Shown: positions 33,929 through 43,906, counted from the stretch's first letter. The stretch is 64,000 nucleotides of DNA from Bacillota bacterium (GCA_023435745.1 JAEZMD010000018.1:62001-126000); one strand, 5' to 3'. Made by a program: numbers and translations. The notes: generated by a model not told the origin, from the letters alone.

Positions 33929-35230
33929 TTGCAGCCGGAAACATGCAATACGGATACGATAACACGGAATATGCATTCAAACAGGAAAAGGGTTATTGGC
34001 AGGACAGCTGCGGTTTTTATCGTTATAATGCTGCTTCTGACCTTCTTTTCAAACACGCTCAATAATTATCTGTCACCCAGGGTAACATGGGAAAATCCTG
34101 AAAGCGGCCCGCTCGTGAAGGAAATAAACGGGACGGGCAGGGTGTGCGCTAAAACTACTATGGACAGGTATACTGTATCGAATATGAAGGTGCTCCATGT
34201 GGCGGTGAAGGTTGGCGATACTGTGGAAAAGGGACAACTGCTGCTTTCTCTGGACACATCGGAGGTTGAGGAGCAGCTGGCAAATGAAAGAACAATATGG
34301 GAACAGAAAAAGCTTAATGTGGAAAAATACGAAGACGGCGCTTCATTTGAAGGTATGCGAAGCTATGACAACTCAATTGAAGCAGCCCGGCTTAAGCTGG
34401 AAGAGGCGGAAAAAGTACTTGAAGACATTAAGGAATTATATAAATTGGGAGCCGAAACAGCGGTAAATGTAAAGAAAGCTGAGAATGACGTTAAAAATGC
34501 ACAATTTGATTATCAAAAGTCCCTGGACAATAAAGCATTAGCAGCAAGAAATAACGGGAGGGATCTGCAAAATGCCCGGTACGAGCTTGATATTCAAGAA
34601 CGGAAGCTGCAGGAACTGGAAAAGGAAATAGAGCTTGCGTCCGTCACCGCTCCTGCAGATGGAACCATAATTGAGCTGAATTTTTCGGTGGGAACAATTG
34701 CAAACAGCTCCAAGCCATTGTTCAAACTGGCGGATACGGCACAGGGCTTTGAGTTTTGCGCCCGTGTCGATATTGACGCTGCAAACCTGCTGTCACCTGG
34801 CGAGATTGCGGAGGTATCTATTGACAGCCATGAGGGGTATTACCTTGAGGGTACAATAAGCGCTATTACAGACAGCCAGGAAGAAATGGGTGTTAAAAAG
34901 GATGTGATCATAGCAATTCCACCTGAAAACCTGATTGGAGGAGAAAGTGGATCAATGGTAATAAAAAAAAGAACAGAGACTTATGATGTCCTTGTCCCAA
35001 ACTCAGCGATAGGTCAGGAGATGTCCGGCTATTTTGTATATGTGCTTAACGAGAAGGAAGGACCGTTGGGAAGTGAGCTTCTCGTACAAAAGGTCAAGGT
35101 TTCCGCAGGTGATTCCGACAATGCGATGACAGTAATTATGAGCGGACTCAGCTCTTACGACAGAGTCGTAACGGGCAGCGACAAACAGCTCTCAGACGGT
35201 ATGCGGGTGACTGTTGAAGAGATTGGATAG
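33929..35230 (+). CDS. HlyD/MacA-like membrane fusion (adaptor) protein
   Basis: About 433 residues. A membrane helix near residues 25-45 is followed by a biotinyl-lipoyl-like half (VKVGDTVEKGQLLLSLDTS), a long coiled coil (~115-245), the second lipoyl half (ASVTAPADGTIIELNFSVG) and a beta-barrel region. This is the standard layout of periplasmic/extracytoplasmic adaptor proteins. The start is uncertain: TTG 33929 has GGAG nine bases upstream, TTG 33920 is directly after it. In a Gram-positive cell it would work with the MacB-like permeases of the cluster. Confidence 0.85.
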   Translation: MQPETCNTDTITRNMHSNRKRVIGRTAAVFIVIMLLLTFFSNTLNNYLSPRVTWENPESGPLVKEINGTGRVCAKTTMDRYTVSNMKVLHVAVKVGDTVEKGQLLLSLDTSEVEEQLANERTIWEQKKLNVEKYEDGASFEGMRSYDNSIEAARLKLEEAEKVLEDIKELYKLGAETAVNVKKAENDVKNAQFDYQKSLDNKALAARNNGRDLQNARYELDIQERKLQELEKEIELASVTAPADGTIIELNFSVGTIANSSKPLFKLADTAQGFEFCARVDIDAANLLSPGEIAEVSIDSHEGYYLEGTISAITDSQEEMGVKKDVIIAIPPENLIGGESGSMVIKKRTETYDVLVPNSAIGQEMSGYFVYVLNEKEGPLGSELLVQKVKVSAGDSDNAMTVIMSGLSSYDRVVTGSDKQLSDGMRVTVEEIG

Positions 35231-35277
35231 GGCGTTTTCGGTTGAAACCGGAATTAATGATGAAAGGAGGAGATGTG

Positions 35278-36684
35278 TTGAAAACCGGATACAGAGTATT
35301 GGCCTTGCTGTTCAGTGGTGTTTTTATTCTGTTGGCCTGTGTGACAATACCGAGGTCTCTTTCCGAAAAGGTCATGGCTCTTCATGGCATTAATGGTTTT
35401 AACAAGGCTGAGGTCACTATGAAAAGAAATAATGAGCCCCGGAGCAAATCCTGGCTCGCGCCGGGCGACGTAAGGAAGCTGGCTGACAGTCTTGGTATAA
35501 ACGAATACGGCTATATCGCCCGACCGGCAGCTCCAACTGCTCAGGTTATGACAGGCCGGTCCGGTGTTGTCTCAAAGATAGCGGGTACGAATTTTATGCT
35601 TCCAATGTTTTTGCGAATGAATCTGTTATTCGGAAGTTTTTTTACAGAAGCCGCCGAGAAGGAGGGGGCTTATGTAGCCGTTGTCGACGACAGGCTTGTA
35701 TGGAACGCTTTCAGGAGTGACAACGCGGTCGGAGAATATTTGGAACTTTTTGGCAGGAAATTTAGAATAGTCGGAGTTGTAAAAAGAGATGCTTCCATAC
35801 TAAGCATGCTCACTGACGACGGCTTACCGGAGGTGTTTATACCTGGGACTATACTTTTTGAGCTCAACAATACTTCGGCAATAACATCCTTTCAGGTAAG
35901 AACGGGAGACCTGAGCACTCTGGACAGGAACAGGCTTCTGATATCGGATGCTTTGCAGGAAGCGGGCAAAAATCCTTCCGATTACGACATTGCGGATTAT
36001 AACATAGCACGGGCACTGCTGGAGCAAAAGACGGACATTATTGTGTTTTTGCTAGGATGTGTTATACTGCTGATCCTTCTGATATGGTTAAGGGATACTA
36101 TAAAAGAAACGATATGCATTCTGCGCCAGGATTGCAGAAATGATTACCTGATGAATGCAATAAAAAAGAATGCCGGAATGATGGTTGTTTCAGCCGTAAA
36201 GGCAATTTGTTCTGCTTCTTCAATGCTAATAGTCGGGTCAGTAATTCGTTTCGATTTATTTATCTCTCCCCGTTATATTCCCGAGGAACTGATAGATACA
36301 TCATTTTATTCCGAGCTTATAAAAAGAAATATCCGGGCCGGTATTGAAAGCCAGGGTTTTATAGCAGAAACCGGACGGCTGCTTTTAAATAGAACATATA
36401 TGCTTACCGGTTGGCCCCTCCTTATTATGACAGGAGCCGGTTTACTGTTGGTATACAATGGATTTGCCGGACTAAGGCTGCTCGATATGGAACCGCACAG
36501 GCTTTCGCTGGCCTGTGGCTTGTTCATGCTGTTTTCCCTGACTGTACTATCCCTGACCGAAAGCGCAGCCGGACTGCCGCTCGGCCTGAAAAACGGTAAC
36601 CTGCTGGTGGTGTGGACTTTTATTTATATAAACATATTGTATTCTCATTTTATGAAAAAGAAAGGAAAGAATAAAAATGAATAG
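35278..36684 (+). CDS. MacB/FtsX-like membrane protein
   Basis: About 468 residues from TTG 35278 (GTG 35275 is as likely), after AAAGGAGG. One N-terminal helix (~5-25), a large extracytoplasmic domain (~30-255) resembling MacB periplasmic core domains (VVDDRLVWNAF ... KFRIVGVVKRD), then four or five further helices. The FtsX consensus is weak, so the assignment rests on topology, the core-domain pattern and the HlyD-like gene upstream. There is no dedicated ATPase gene beside it. It overlaps the next gene by eight bases. Confidence 0.7.
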   Translation: MKTGYRVLALLFSGVFILLACVTIPRSLSEKVMALHGINGFNKAEVTMKRNNEPRSKSWLAPGDVRKLADSLGINEYGYIARPAAPTAQVMTGRSGVVSKIAGTNFMLPMFLRMNLLFGSFFTEAAEKEGAYVAVVDDRLVWNAFRSDNAVGEYLELFGRKFRIVGVVKRDASILSMLTDDGLPEVFIPGTILFELNNTSAITSFQVRTGDLSTLDRNRLLISDALQEAGKNPSDYDIADYNIARALLEQKTDIIVFLLGCVILLILLIWLRDTIKETICILRQDCRNDYLMNAIKKNAGMMVVSAVKAICSASSMLIVGSVIRFDLFISPRYIPEELIDTSFYSELIKRNIRAGIESQGFIAETGRLLLNRTYMLTGWPLLIMTGAGLLLVYNGFAGLRLLDMEPHRLSLACGLFMLFSLTVLSLTESAAGLPLGLKNGNLLVVWTFIYINILYSHFMKKKGKNKNE

Positions 36685-38959
36685 GAAACTGATTTGCATA
36701 ATAACGGCTGTAATACTGACAGTCAGCGTATGCGGCTGTCAAGGAGGAGTGGCTGATACATCCGGCGCTTCAACTGCTAAAGATCTGACGCCTGTTTCAG
36801 ATGAAACCGGGCTGATATATGACGAAAGGGAAATCGGGAGCAACGCAGGTCTGAACTCACCCGGTAACGCCCGGATTGATTCAAAAAACAGGCTTGTCGT
36901 TTATGATAATGGCAATCCCGGAAGATTTGTTGTGCTTGATGCGGATGGAAAACCGCAAAGTGAGATTTCATGCGCTTTGAACGGATGGCTTGCAACTTTT
37001 GATCTGGATTCACAGGATAATATCTATGCGGTAGTCAGTGAATCGCTTTCAGAGAATGAAGTAAGCCAGAAGGTATGTGCCATTGATTCCTCCGGTAGAG
37101 TTACCGACACCTTCGAACTGGGGAAATACAAGTCCGACGGGGAACTCAGAAACATGCCGGTTGTATTGGATATGGCGTTGGGCTCGAATGGAAATTTTTA
37201 TCTTGCCACATTGAATGGTATTATGGTCCTTGACGGCACAGGTAAAATGGTGAGAAAGATCGCGAACCAAGCAATGTACAGCATAGATACCGACGCAGAC
37301 AACAATATAATCGTAATAAGTTTTGATAAAGGCGCACAGGTAGTGCAAATGTATGACAGTTCAAGCGGAAAAGTAATCTGGAGTAGTGATATTGATGCCG
37401 CAGCCGGGAAAAATGCATCCTCTTTCTCAGCCGATTCACAGAAGGTAAGATATAATAATTCCAGTAAAAGCATATATATTATGGTTTCAAGCGGCGTCTA
37501 CAGCTATGATGGCTCCGGTAAGTTCATCGATACCATGCTTGATTTTAGTAAATATATGATTCTGGCCAGCGGCAACACGGTCTCGGACCTGAATGTCGAC
37601 CAGAGGGGAAACATATATATAACTACCAGGGAGGTCAAGAACTATGAAATATTCAGATATGATATCGAGGCCGGTGTACAAAAAGCCAGGGAGCGCAAGG
37701 CAATAACCCTTTCAGTTCCGTTGACGGACAGAAGGCTCGAGGTTGCAGCAATGAAATTCCAGAAGGCATACCCGGATTACAGGATAGATATAAAGCCCTA
37801 TGAACAGAAGAATAACGCCGACGGGGACTTTGAAAACTATGTAAAGACCTTGAATACTGAGCTTCTAACGGGTAAAGGGCCTGATATAATTGCAGCAAGC
37901 TGGATTCCTTATGAAAAATATGCAGATAAGAACATGTTAGTCGACTTGAGCGAACTTATGGAACAGGATAAGGATTTTGACGCGGGCAAATACTATACGA
38001 ATATCTTTGATGCTGTAAAATACAAAGACCGTCTTTATACCTTGCCTGTCTGCATTCGTTTCGACCTGCTCGCAGCAAATAAAAAAGTCCTTGAGCAGGA
38101 ATTTGTTAATATAGATGATACAAATTGGACATGGGAAGAATTCAGGGAAATTGGGCGCAAGCTCGCCGGGGAAGGCGGAACCAATGGGCACAAGCCGTTT
38201 ATTAGTCTTAGCTGCCGGACTCTTCTGGAATACATGCTCAAAGGGAATTACGGCAGCTTTGTCAATGAGCAGGAAAAAAAGTCGAGCTTTGATTCAAACG
38301 AATTTACTGACCTGCTTAACCTGGCTAAAGAGTTCGGGGATGGTAAATTACCAAATGACACTTCGAAGAGAAATGCCAATTTTAATGATCTTGACTCGAT
38401 TGAAAAAGGAATAGTGGTTTTCAACCCGCAAACGATAAGCGATTATTCATTCTATGGTTTTTTGAGAGCTCTGTATAATGATAAGGTCAGACTTCTCAAT
38501 TATCCTTCTTCCGGAAAGGTAAAAGGCGGAGTATTCGATTCCGACGCGTTGTTTTCTATTAACAGCAATTCCGGGAACAAGGATCTGGCATGGGAGTTTT
38601 TGAAGTTCCTTTTGTCGGACGAGGTTCAATCCGGAGAATTGGAGGGCTTTGCAGTTAATAAGGAATCCCTGGTGAAGACGGCTCAAAAGGCAATCGAAAT
38701 GACCGGCAGCGGAGGAATGTCGATAGCAGTCGGGAAAAAAGACGAAAAGCCCAAGATTATAAATCACAGAGCGCTTACGCAGCAGGACATAGATTATATC
38801 AACGGGTTTATTGAGAATATGAGGGTTTTCAACAGGAATAATGCCAGTGTCAACAAGGTGGTGCAGGAAGAAACATTGGTTTTCTTTGCGGGGCAGAGAA
38901 CTGCGGAAGAGACAGCCAGGCTGATACAGGAGAAGGTTAGCATTTATCTGGGAGAATAG
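36677..38959 (+). CDS. Lipoprotein: beta-propeller fused to ABC solute-binding domain
   Basis: 760 residues. Signal peptide with lipobox CGC, lipidated C21. Residues ~45-335 contain repeated blades (ARIDSKNRLVVYDN, FDLDSQDNIYAVV, LGSNGNFYLAT, VDQRGNIYITT) of an NHL/SMP-30-like propeller. Residues ~345-760 are a family-1 extracellular solute-binding domain (KAITLSVPLTDRRLEVAAMKFQ split by linkers, WTWEEFREIGRKLA, FLLSDEVQSGE). It would feed the CUT1 permeases encoded upstream. A solute-binding protein preceded by a complete propeller is unusual; the propeller may contact polymer, the adaptor or the kinase. RBS AAAGGAAAG precedes ATG 36677. Confidence 0.85.
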   Translation: MNRKLICIITAVILTVSVCGCQGGVADTSGASTAKDLTPVSDETGLIYDEREIGSNAGLNSPGNARIDSKNRLVVYDNGNPGRFVVLDADGKPQSEISCALNGWLATFDLDSQDNIYAVVSESLSENEVSQKVCAIDSSGRVTDTFELGKYKSDGELRNMPVVLDMALGSNGNFYLATLNGIMVLDGTGKMVRKIANQAMYSIDTDADNNIIVISFDKGAQVVQMYDSSSGKVIWSSDIDAAAGKNASSFSADSQKVRYNNSSKSIYIMVSSGVYSYDGSGKFIDTMLDFSKYMILASGNTVSDLNVDQRGNIYITTREVKNYEIFRYDIEAGVQKARERKAITLSVPLTDRRLEVAAMKFQKAYPDYRIDIKPYEQKNNADGDFENYVKTLNTELLTGKGPDIIAASWIPYEKYADKNMLVDLSELMEQDKDFDAGKYYTNIFDAVKYKDRLYTLPVCIRFDLLAANKKVLEQEFVNIDDTNWTWEEFREIGRKLAGEGGTNGHKPFISLSCRTLLEYMLKGNYGSFVNEQEKKSSFDSNEFTDLLNLAKEFGDGKLPNDTSKRNANFNDLDSIEKGIVVFNPQTISDYSFYGFLRALYNDKVRLLNYPSSGKVKGGVFDSDALFSINSNSGNKDLAWEFLKFLLSDEVQSGELEGFAVNKESLVKTAQKAIEMTGSGGMSIAVGKKDEKPKIINHRALTQQDIDYINGFIENMRVFNRNNASVNKVVQEETLVFFAGQRTAEETARLIQEKVSIYLGE

Positions 38960-38990
38960 GCAATAATCTATTGAGGATACTATTCTGTAT

Positions 38991-39884
38991 ATGAGAATAG
39001 GATATGCGTGTTTAGCCATTGGAGTAACGGATACAGGCATTAAAAGCTGTATAATGAAGAATGCAAGCGAGGCTAAGCTGCTTGAGCTAATCTCACATAA
39101 TTTAGATTCGCTTGAAAATATTATTGATTATAATATTAAGAACAATATTCGGCTTTTTAGAATAAGCTCGGAATTAATCCCATTTGGTTCAAGTACTATA
39201 AATAGCATACCATGGTGGGATTTATTCCGGGCTGAATTCTTAAGGATTGGTCAAAAAATAAAAGATAATGGCGTCAGAGTTTCGATGCACCCAGGCCAGT
39301 ACACCGTAATAAATTCTCCTAATGAAGAAGTTGTTAAAAGAGCAATTGATGATTTGCATTACCATTCAAAAGTATTGGACAGTCTGGATGTGGGAAAAGA
39401 GCATAAAATCATTTTGCATATCGGCGGAGCTTATAATGATAAAAAATCATCTGTTATTCGGTTCGTAACGAATTTTTGCAATATGCCTATTTCTATAAGA
39501 GACAGAATTGTTCTGGAGAATGATGATAAATCCTATAACATATGTGATGTGCTGGAAATAGGTGCATCTATAAATGTACCTGTTGTCTTTGACAATCTTC
39601 ATAATGAAATGAATCCCTGCGACAAGGAAAAAAATGACGCTTTCTGGATCAATGAATGCAAAAAAACATGGAAGGAAGGCGACGGAATTCAAAAGATTCA
39701 CTATTCACAGCAGGATCCCGCTAAAAGACCCGGTTCGCATTCCGACAGTATCCTTTTGGAGAAGTTTATGGATTTCTATAGAAGTCTTGAAAGAGATGAT
39801 ATAGATATTATGCTTGAAGTAAAGGATAAAAATTTGTCGGCGGTAAATTGTATAAGCAGGCTTTCACTGGAAGACACTAAATAG
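38991..39884 (+). CDS. uvsE: UV damage repair endonuclease UvsE (copy 2, complete)
   Basis: 297 residues, full length. N-terminus MRIGYACLAIGV is typical of UvsE. The remaining motifs are as in copy 1: FGSS, IPWWDLFRAEF, SMHPGQYTVINSP, LHIGG, FDNLHNEMNPCD and HYSQQDP. It follows the transporter cluster after 31 bases and is followed by splB after 25. Together with 1-1821 this is a duplicated two-gene UV-repair unit about 39 kb apart. Confidence 0.95.
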   Translation: MRIGYACLAIGVTDTGIKSCIMKNASEAKLLELISHNLDSLENIIDYNIKNNIRLFRISSELIPFGSSTINSIPWWDLFRAEFLRIGQKIKDNGVRVSMHPGQYTVINSPNEEVVKRAIDDLHYHSKVLDSLDVGKEHKIILHIGGAYNDKKSSVIRFVTNFCNMPISIRDRIVLENDDKSYNICDVLEIGASINVPVVFDNLHNEMNPCDKEKNDAFWINECKKTWKEGDGIQKIHYSQQDPAKRPGSHSDSILLEKFMDFYRSLERDDIDIMLEVKDKNLSAVNCISRLSLEDTK

Positions 39885-39909
39885 CAGTTGATATAAAAGA
39901 GGTGATCTG

Positions 39910-40938
39910 ATGAAGCTGTTTATGCCACAACGAGTAATATTTGAACCAGCCAGCCTCGAATATCCATTGGGGAAAGAAATCTACAATTTTTTTCAAAATA
40001 AACCTGCAGAAATAATCAAGGCCACTGCAAGAAATGCAGCACGGTTTATTCCAGGGAAAACACCTGCTGAGAAATATGCCAATTCCAAGAGAACTATTTT
40101 GATTACAGTAAACAAAAGTAATAAACTCGATGTATGCAAGCCTTCCGCGGATTACCAGTTTTCCTTTGTGAGTAATTGCCCCGGAAATTGTGAATATTGT
40201 TATCTGCAGACTACTCAAGGCGCAAAACCATATATTAAAGTCTTCGTAAATCTGGAAGACATTTTTAGCACGATAAAAGACCACATAAATCAAAACAAAG
40301 AATCCGTTACTACTTTTGAGGCTGCAAGCCTGGGCGATCCTTTAGCATTAGAACATATTACAGGAAGTCTTGCAAAGACTATTGAGTTTTTCTCGGGACT
40401 TGAAAACGGAAGACTCAGAGTAGTTACAAAATATAGTAATGTTGATTCTCTTTTAGGGCTGGAGCACAACGAGCACACACATTTTAGAATAAGTATAAAT
40501 TCCAGTTATGTTCTTGATAACTTCGAACATAATACCGGAACTCTGGATGAGAGGATAGAGGCCATAGTTAAGCTTGCAGATTCAGGATATCCCATTGGCT
40601 TCATTGTAGCTCCGATAATGGTATATGATAATTGGAAGGAGGAGTATACTCAGCTCTTTGATAAATTGAAAAACCGTTTGGGAACCGAGCTTAGCCAAAA
40701 AGAGTTAATATTTGAGTTGATTCAGCATAGATTTACAGCTGTTGCAAAAGACCTTATTCTTCAGCGGTTTCCGAATACAAAGCTGGATATGGAAGAGGAA
40801 AGCAGACTACTTAAGTGGGGAAGATTTGGACGGTTTAAATATGTATACCATAAGGAACAGGCAAATGAAATTAAAGAATACCTATCGTCTCTGATAATTG
40901 ACAGGTTTCCACAATCAAAAATTCAATATTTCACATAA
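39910..40938 (+). CDS. splB: Spore photoproduct lyase SplB (copy 2)
   Basis: 342 residues, same length as copy 1. Radical SAM motif CPGNCEYC and YLQTTQG intact, so both copies look functional. ATG 39910 has AGAGGTGATCTG upstream, almost identical to copy 1. Differences are scattered and mostly conservative, consistent with an old duplication kept by selection or gene conversion. Confidence 0.95.
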   Translation: MKLFMPQRVIFEPASLEYPLGKEIYNFFQNKPAEIIKATARNAARFIPGKTPAEKYANSKRTILITVNKSNKLDVCKPSADYQFSFVSNCPGNCEYCYLQTTQGAKPYIKVFVNLEDIFSTIKDHINQNKESVTTFEAASLGDPLALEHITGSLAKTIEFFSGLENGRLRVVTKYSNVDSLLGLEHNEHTHFRISINSSYVLDNFEHNTGTLDERIEAIVKLADSGYPIGFIVAPIMVYDNWKEEYTQLFDKLKNRLGTELSQKELIFELIQHRFTAVAKDLILQRFPNTKLDMEEESRLLKWGRFGRFKYVYHKEQANEIKEYLSSLIIDRFPQSKIQYFT

Positions 40939-41017
40939 GGTGTCAGAAATCCACTGTTCCTCTATATGCTGTTAAATCAGCACAACATATACAAGAAGAA
41001 GCGTCATGTAAGAATCT

Positions 41018-41041
41018 GAGCAGCTGCAAAAGCGGCTGCTC
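41018..41041. other. Strong hairpin between splB copy 2 and herA-like gene
   Basis: Ten-base-pair stem starting GAGCAGC with an AAAA loop, between convergent genes and touching the stop codon of the minus-strand gene. No T tract on either strand, so I only call it a hairpin that may slow or stop transcription. Confidence 0.45.
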
Positions 41042-42561
41042 TACTTACGCAGGAATGATCCGAGCAAGCCTCTTACCAGTTCATTACCGACCTGCCTGCC
41101 TATTGATGACATTGCCGATTTTGCAAATCTGTTGAGCGGTGTATCGGTTGTTCGGCTTCGCTGTGTGGTTTTTCTGGTATTGCTATAACTTGTTCTTCTG
41201 CTGCTTTGGCTCGCTTGCTGTTTCATTAGCTTTTCATAGTTTTTACGCTCTTCTTCTGCAGCCTTTGCAGCTTTTTGCTGTTCCTCCGCTTCCTGCAGGT
41301 TTTCATACGCAGACACCCTGTCTATGGTTTTTTCATACTCGCCATAAATCATGGATTCTCTGACTAATCTTTCACGCTCTTCAGAAGATATCGGCCCGAT
41401 ATTACTTTGGGGAGGTAATACAAAGGCTCTTTCAACAATACGTGGACTCCCTTTATCGTCTAAAAATGAAATAAGTGCTTCACCGACGCCAAGTTCTGTT
41501 ATAACAGTCTCAACGCTGAGATCAGGATTTGATCTGAAAGTCTGAGCTGCTGCTCTGACTGCATTTTGATCGCGCGGAGTAAACGCTCTGAGCGCATGCT
41601 GCACTCTGTTACCCAGCTGCCCAAGCACAGTTTCCGGAATGTCGTCAGGGTTCTGAGTAATAAAATAAACGCCTACGCCCTTTGACCTGATGAGCCTTAT
41701 TACCTGTTCTATTTTTTGCAAAAGGGCTTTTGATGCCTCATCAAAAAGCAGGTGAGCTTCATCAAAGAAGAATACTATTTTAGGTTTATCCAGATCACCA
41801 ACCTCAGGAAGCTCTTCAAATAGCTCAGATAGAAGCCATAATAAAAATGTGGAATAAAGTGCCGGCGACAAGAACAGTTTGTCTGAGGCAAGGATATTTA
41901 TAAATCCCTTACCACTGCTATCCACCTTCATAAAATCTTTGATATCAAGGGATGGTTCTCCAAAGAATTGTTCTGCGCCTTGTTCCTCCAGAGTTAATAG
42001 GCCGCGCTGAATAGCGCCTATTGACTGTTTTGATATCGTTCCATACTGTGTGGTAAATTCACTGGAATTATCCCCCACATATCGCAGCATTGCACGCAGA
42101 TCCTTCAGATCTATCAGGAGCATTCCCATATCATCGGCTATTTTAAAGACAATATGCATTATTCCGCTTTGAGTTTCATTCAAATTCAGTAGCTTTGAAA
42201 AAAGCAATGCACCCATCTCAGATACAGTTGTCCGCATTGGATGCCCCTGCTGTCCAAAAACATCCCAGAACGTCACGGGGAAACTGGAAAAGCTAAAGCC
42301 CTCAAGTCCAAGATTGGCTATCCGTTCATCTATTTTTGAGCTAGATTTTCCGGACTTAGCGATGCCGGATAAGTCGCCTTTCACGTCAGCCAGAAAAACA
42401 GGAACACCTATTGAACTGAACCTTTCACACAAAACCTGCAGTGATACGGTTTTACCTGTGCCGGTAGCTCCGGCTATCAAACCATGACGATTAGCCATAT
42501 GAGGCAGGATTCTTATTTCAGACGTTCCCTTTGCGAATAATAAGCCATTGCTAGAAGCCAT
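41041..42561 (-). CDS. HerA-like ATPase, YjgR/DUF853 family
   Basis: 506 residues from the ATG at 42561, with AAGGGGTG upstream; the longer frame is not needed. Walker A is GATGTGKT (31-38) and Walker [23 protein letters not shown] and [14 protein letters not shown] are typical of bacterial HerA-like (DUF853) proteins. The C-terminus is a basic, low-complexity tail ([18 protein letters not shown]). Function is not established; these proteins are hexameric-type DNA translocase relatives. It is a single gene with no nuclease partner adjacent in its own operon. Confidence 0.9.
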   Translation of the reverse strand: MASSNGLLFAKGTSEIRILPHMANRHGLIAGATGTGKTVSLQVLCERFSSIGVPVFLADVKGDLSGIAKSGKSSSKIDERIANLGLEGFSFSSFPVTFWDVFGQQGHPMRTTVSEMGALLFSKLLNLNETQSGIMHIVFKIADDMGMLLIDLKDLRAMLRYVGDNSSEFTTQYGTISKQSIGAIQRGLLTLEEQGAEQFFGEPSLDIKDFMKVDSSGKGFINILASDKLFLSPALYSTFLLWLLSELFEELPEVGDLDKPKIVFFFDEAHLLFDEASKALLQKIEQVIRLIRSKGVGVYFITQNPDDIPETVLGQLGNRVQHALRAFTPRDQNAVRAAAQTFRSNPDLSVETVITELGVGEALISFLDDKGSPRIVERAFVLPPQSNIGPISSEERERLVRESMIYGEYEKTIDRVSAYENLQEAEEQQKAAKAAEEERKNYEKLMKQQASQSSRRTSYSNTRKTTQRSRTTDTPLNRFAKSAMSSIGRQVGNELVRGLLGSFLRK

Positions 42562-42725
42562 AAAGACACCCCTTATGTTATTTTTCAAAGCTTATGTGTA
42601 AAATAATGCCACTAAAATATTATCATAATACCTGTAAAATGACAATATAAAGAAAAGGTGCAGCATCAGCATGTACTCCTGCCTCCGGCAAGATGACAGG
42701 CGAAATGATGCAATCGTTCCCGGCG

Positions 42726-43583
42726 TCATTTCCCTTCCGGCAGCAGTGACCTTAACAAATTATGCATCTCATCGAATTTACTGGTTTGTATTTGTATACG
42801 TTTCCCCAGGCGAGCTGAAAGATTTTTGGCAAAAATCCAGCAGGCATCTTTGTCGTATAGCTGGATTGTGCTCAAGTGCACTACATTAATACCTTGTCTT
42901 TCAAGAATAGCTGATCGTTTTGCATCTTTACCCTGTTCGGACGGGTTGCTATGATAAGTAAAACTATCATATTCAACTGCCAATTTAGCCTTTTTGTAGT
43001 ACAAATCCACGAAACAGCGGTTTTGTCCAAGATGTGTCTTCATTTCATCTTTTAGTTTTATCTCATGATTAAGTTCTGCTCCATTAAGTCCGTAGCCTCC
43101 CAGAGAGTGGGGAAGTGCAAGAACCATGTATGCCAGAGATTCCATTATTGATGCGGAACCATTTTTTACATACAGCAATGCCCGTATAGCCTTGCGATGT
43201 CCACGATGTCCTGAAGTCTCCGATAGAAACGCAGCAAGCTTTTGCCTTGTAGTAATTGACATAGACGGGTCTATAGGTGGATGTGAACATAACTGAAGGC
43301 CCAACAGGATAAGCCGTTGGATGCTTAATTCTGATGCAAGCTCAAGAAATAACAATTCAGGGGATGCAACTGATTTACCATTTAGTATTTTAAATGCGCC
43401 AGTTGGAAGATCTAACTTACATGCATGGACCTTTTTACCGTTAATATTAACTCGCATGTTATAATTGGCTACCGTAATAATGGGCGAATCGGCTCTGCCA
43501 GCTTTATAACCGAGAACAGCTTCAATATTCGGTACATTCCACATAATGGCGGCATGGGAGTGGCTAAAATACTTCTTTATCAT
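42726..43583 (-). CDS. DUF559/AbiEi-like protein with PD-(D/E)xK-type C-terminus
   Basis: 285 residues. The N-terminal half resembles proteins annotated as AbiEi-like (KLDLPTGAFKILNGKSVASPELLFLELA split across a loop). The C-terminus looks like a Vsr/DUF559 nuclease fold: E148, D193 in RCFVDLYY, E204 and D206 in LAVEYDSF, then KRSAILERQGINVVHL. A nuclease role is inference. No cognate antitoxin gene is seen. A good promoter places the transcription start at or next to the ATG, and there is no RBS, so the mRNA may be leaderless. Confidence 0.6.
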   Translation of the reverse strand: MIKKYFSHSHAAIMWNVPNIEAVLGYKAGRADSPIITVANYNMRVNINGKKVHACKLDLPTGAFKILNGKSVASPELLFLELASELSIQRLILLGLQLCSHPPIDPSMSITTRQKLAAFLSETSGHRGHRKAIRALLYVKNGSASIMESLAYMVLALPHSLGGYGLNGAELNHEIKLKDEMKTHLGQNRCFVDLYYKKAKLAVEYDSFTYHSNPSEQGKDAKRSAILERQGINVVHLSTIQLYDKDACWIFAKNLSARLGKRIQIQTSKFDEMHNLLRSLLPEGK

Positions 43584-43589
43584 ACAAAT

Positions 43590-43618
43590 ATATTACCCTA
43601 TACTAACTACATTGTCAA
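43590..43618 (-). promoter_or_regulatory. Promoter of the DUF559-like gene
   Basis: On the minus strand TTGACA (43618-43613), 17-bp spacer, TAATAT (43595-43590). The predicted transcription start, about seven bases on, coincides with the start codon at 43583. The rest of the gap 43619-43830 shows no gene that I can support. Confidence 0.65.
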
Positions 43619-43830
43619 ATAATGGGAAATGGTAAGCGATAATTTTTGAGAATGTTGAATAATTCAACTAATGGGATAAATTCTTTGGTAGAAGCTGTGA
43701 TTTTGATGGGTTTAGGCTACATAACTCTGGGATATGTTGCATTATAACACTTGATTTAAGCATTTTTTACCCCACTACCTGAAAAACTCAACAATTTTCT
43801 AAGTATCTGGATGATAAAGTGCACTTTACT

Positions 43831-43865
43831 CAAAAAAAGCTATTGGAGAAATCTCCCCAATAGCT
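43831..43865 (-). terminator. Intrinsic terminator of the SLH protein gene
   Basis: On the minus strand AGCTATTGG pairs with CCAATAGCT, followed by TTTTTTT. It lies 42 bases after the stop codon. Confidence 0.85.
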
Positions 43866-43906
43866 CAATTTGTACATATGGCATGGACATTTACATAAAT
43901 CAAAAC

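Noticed and set aside
41018..41041. Intrinsic terminator between splB copy 2 and the HerA-like gene
   Set aside because: The stem is strong but there is no T run on either strand; kept only as a hairpin.
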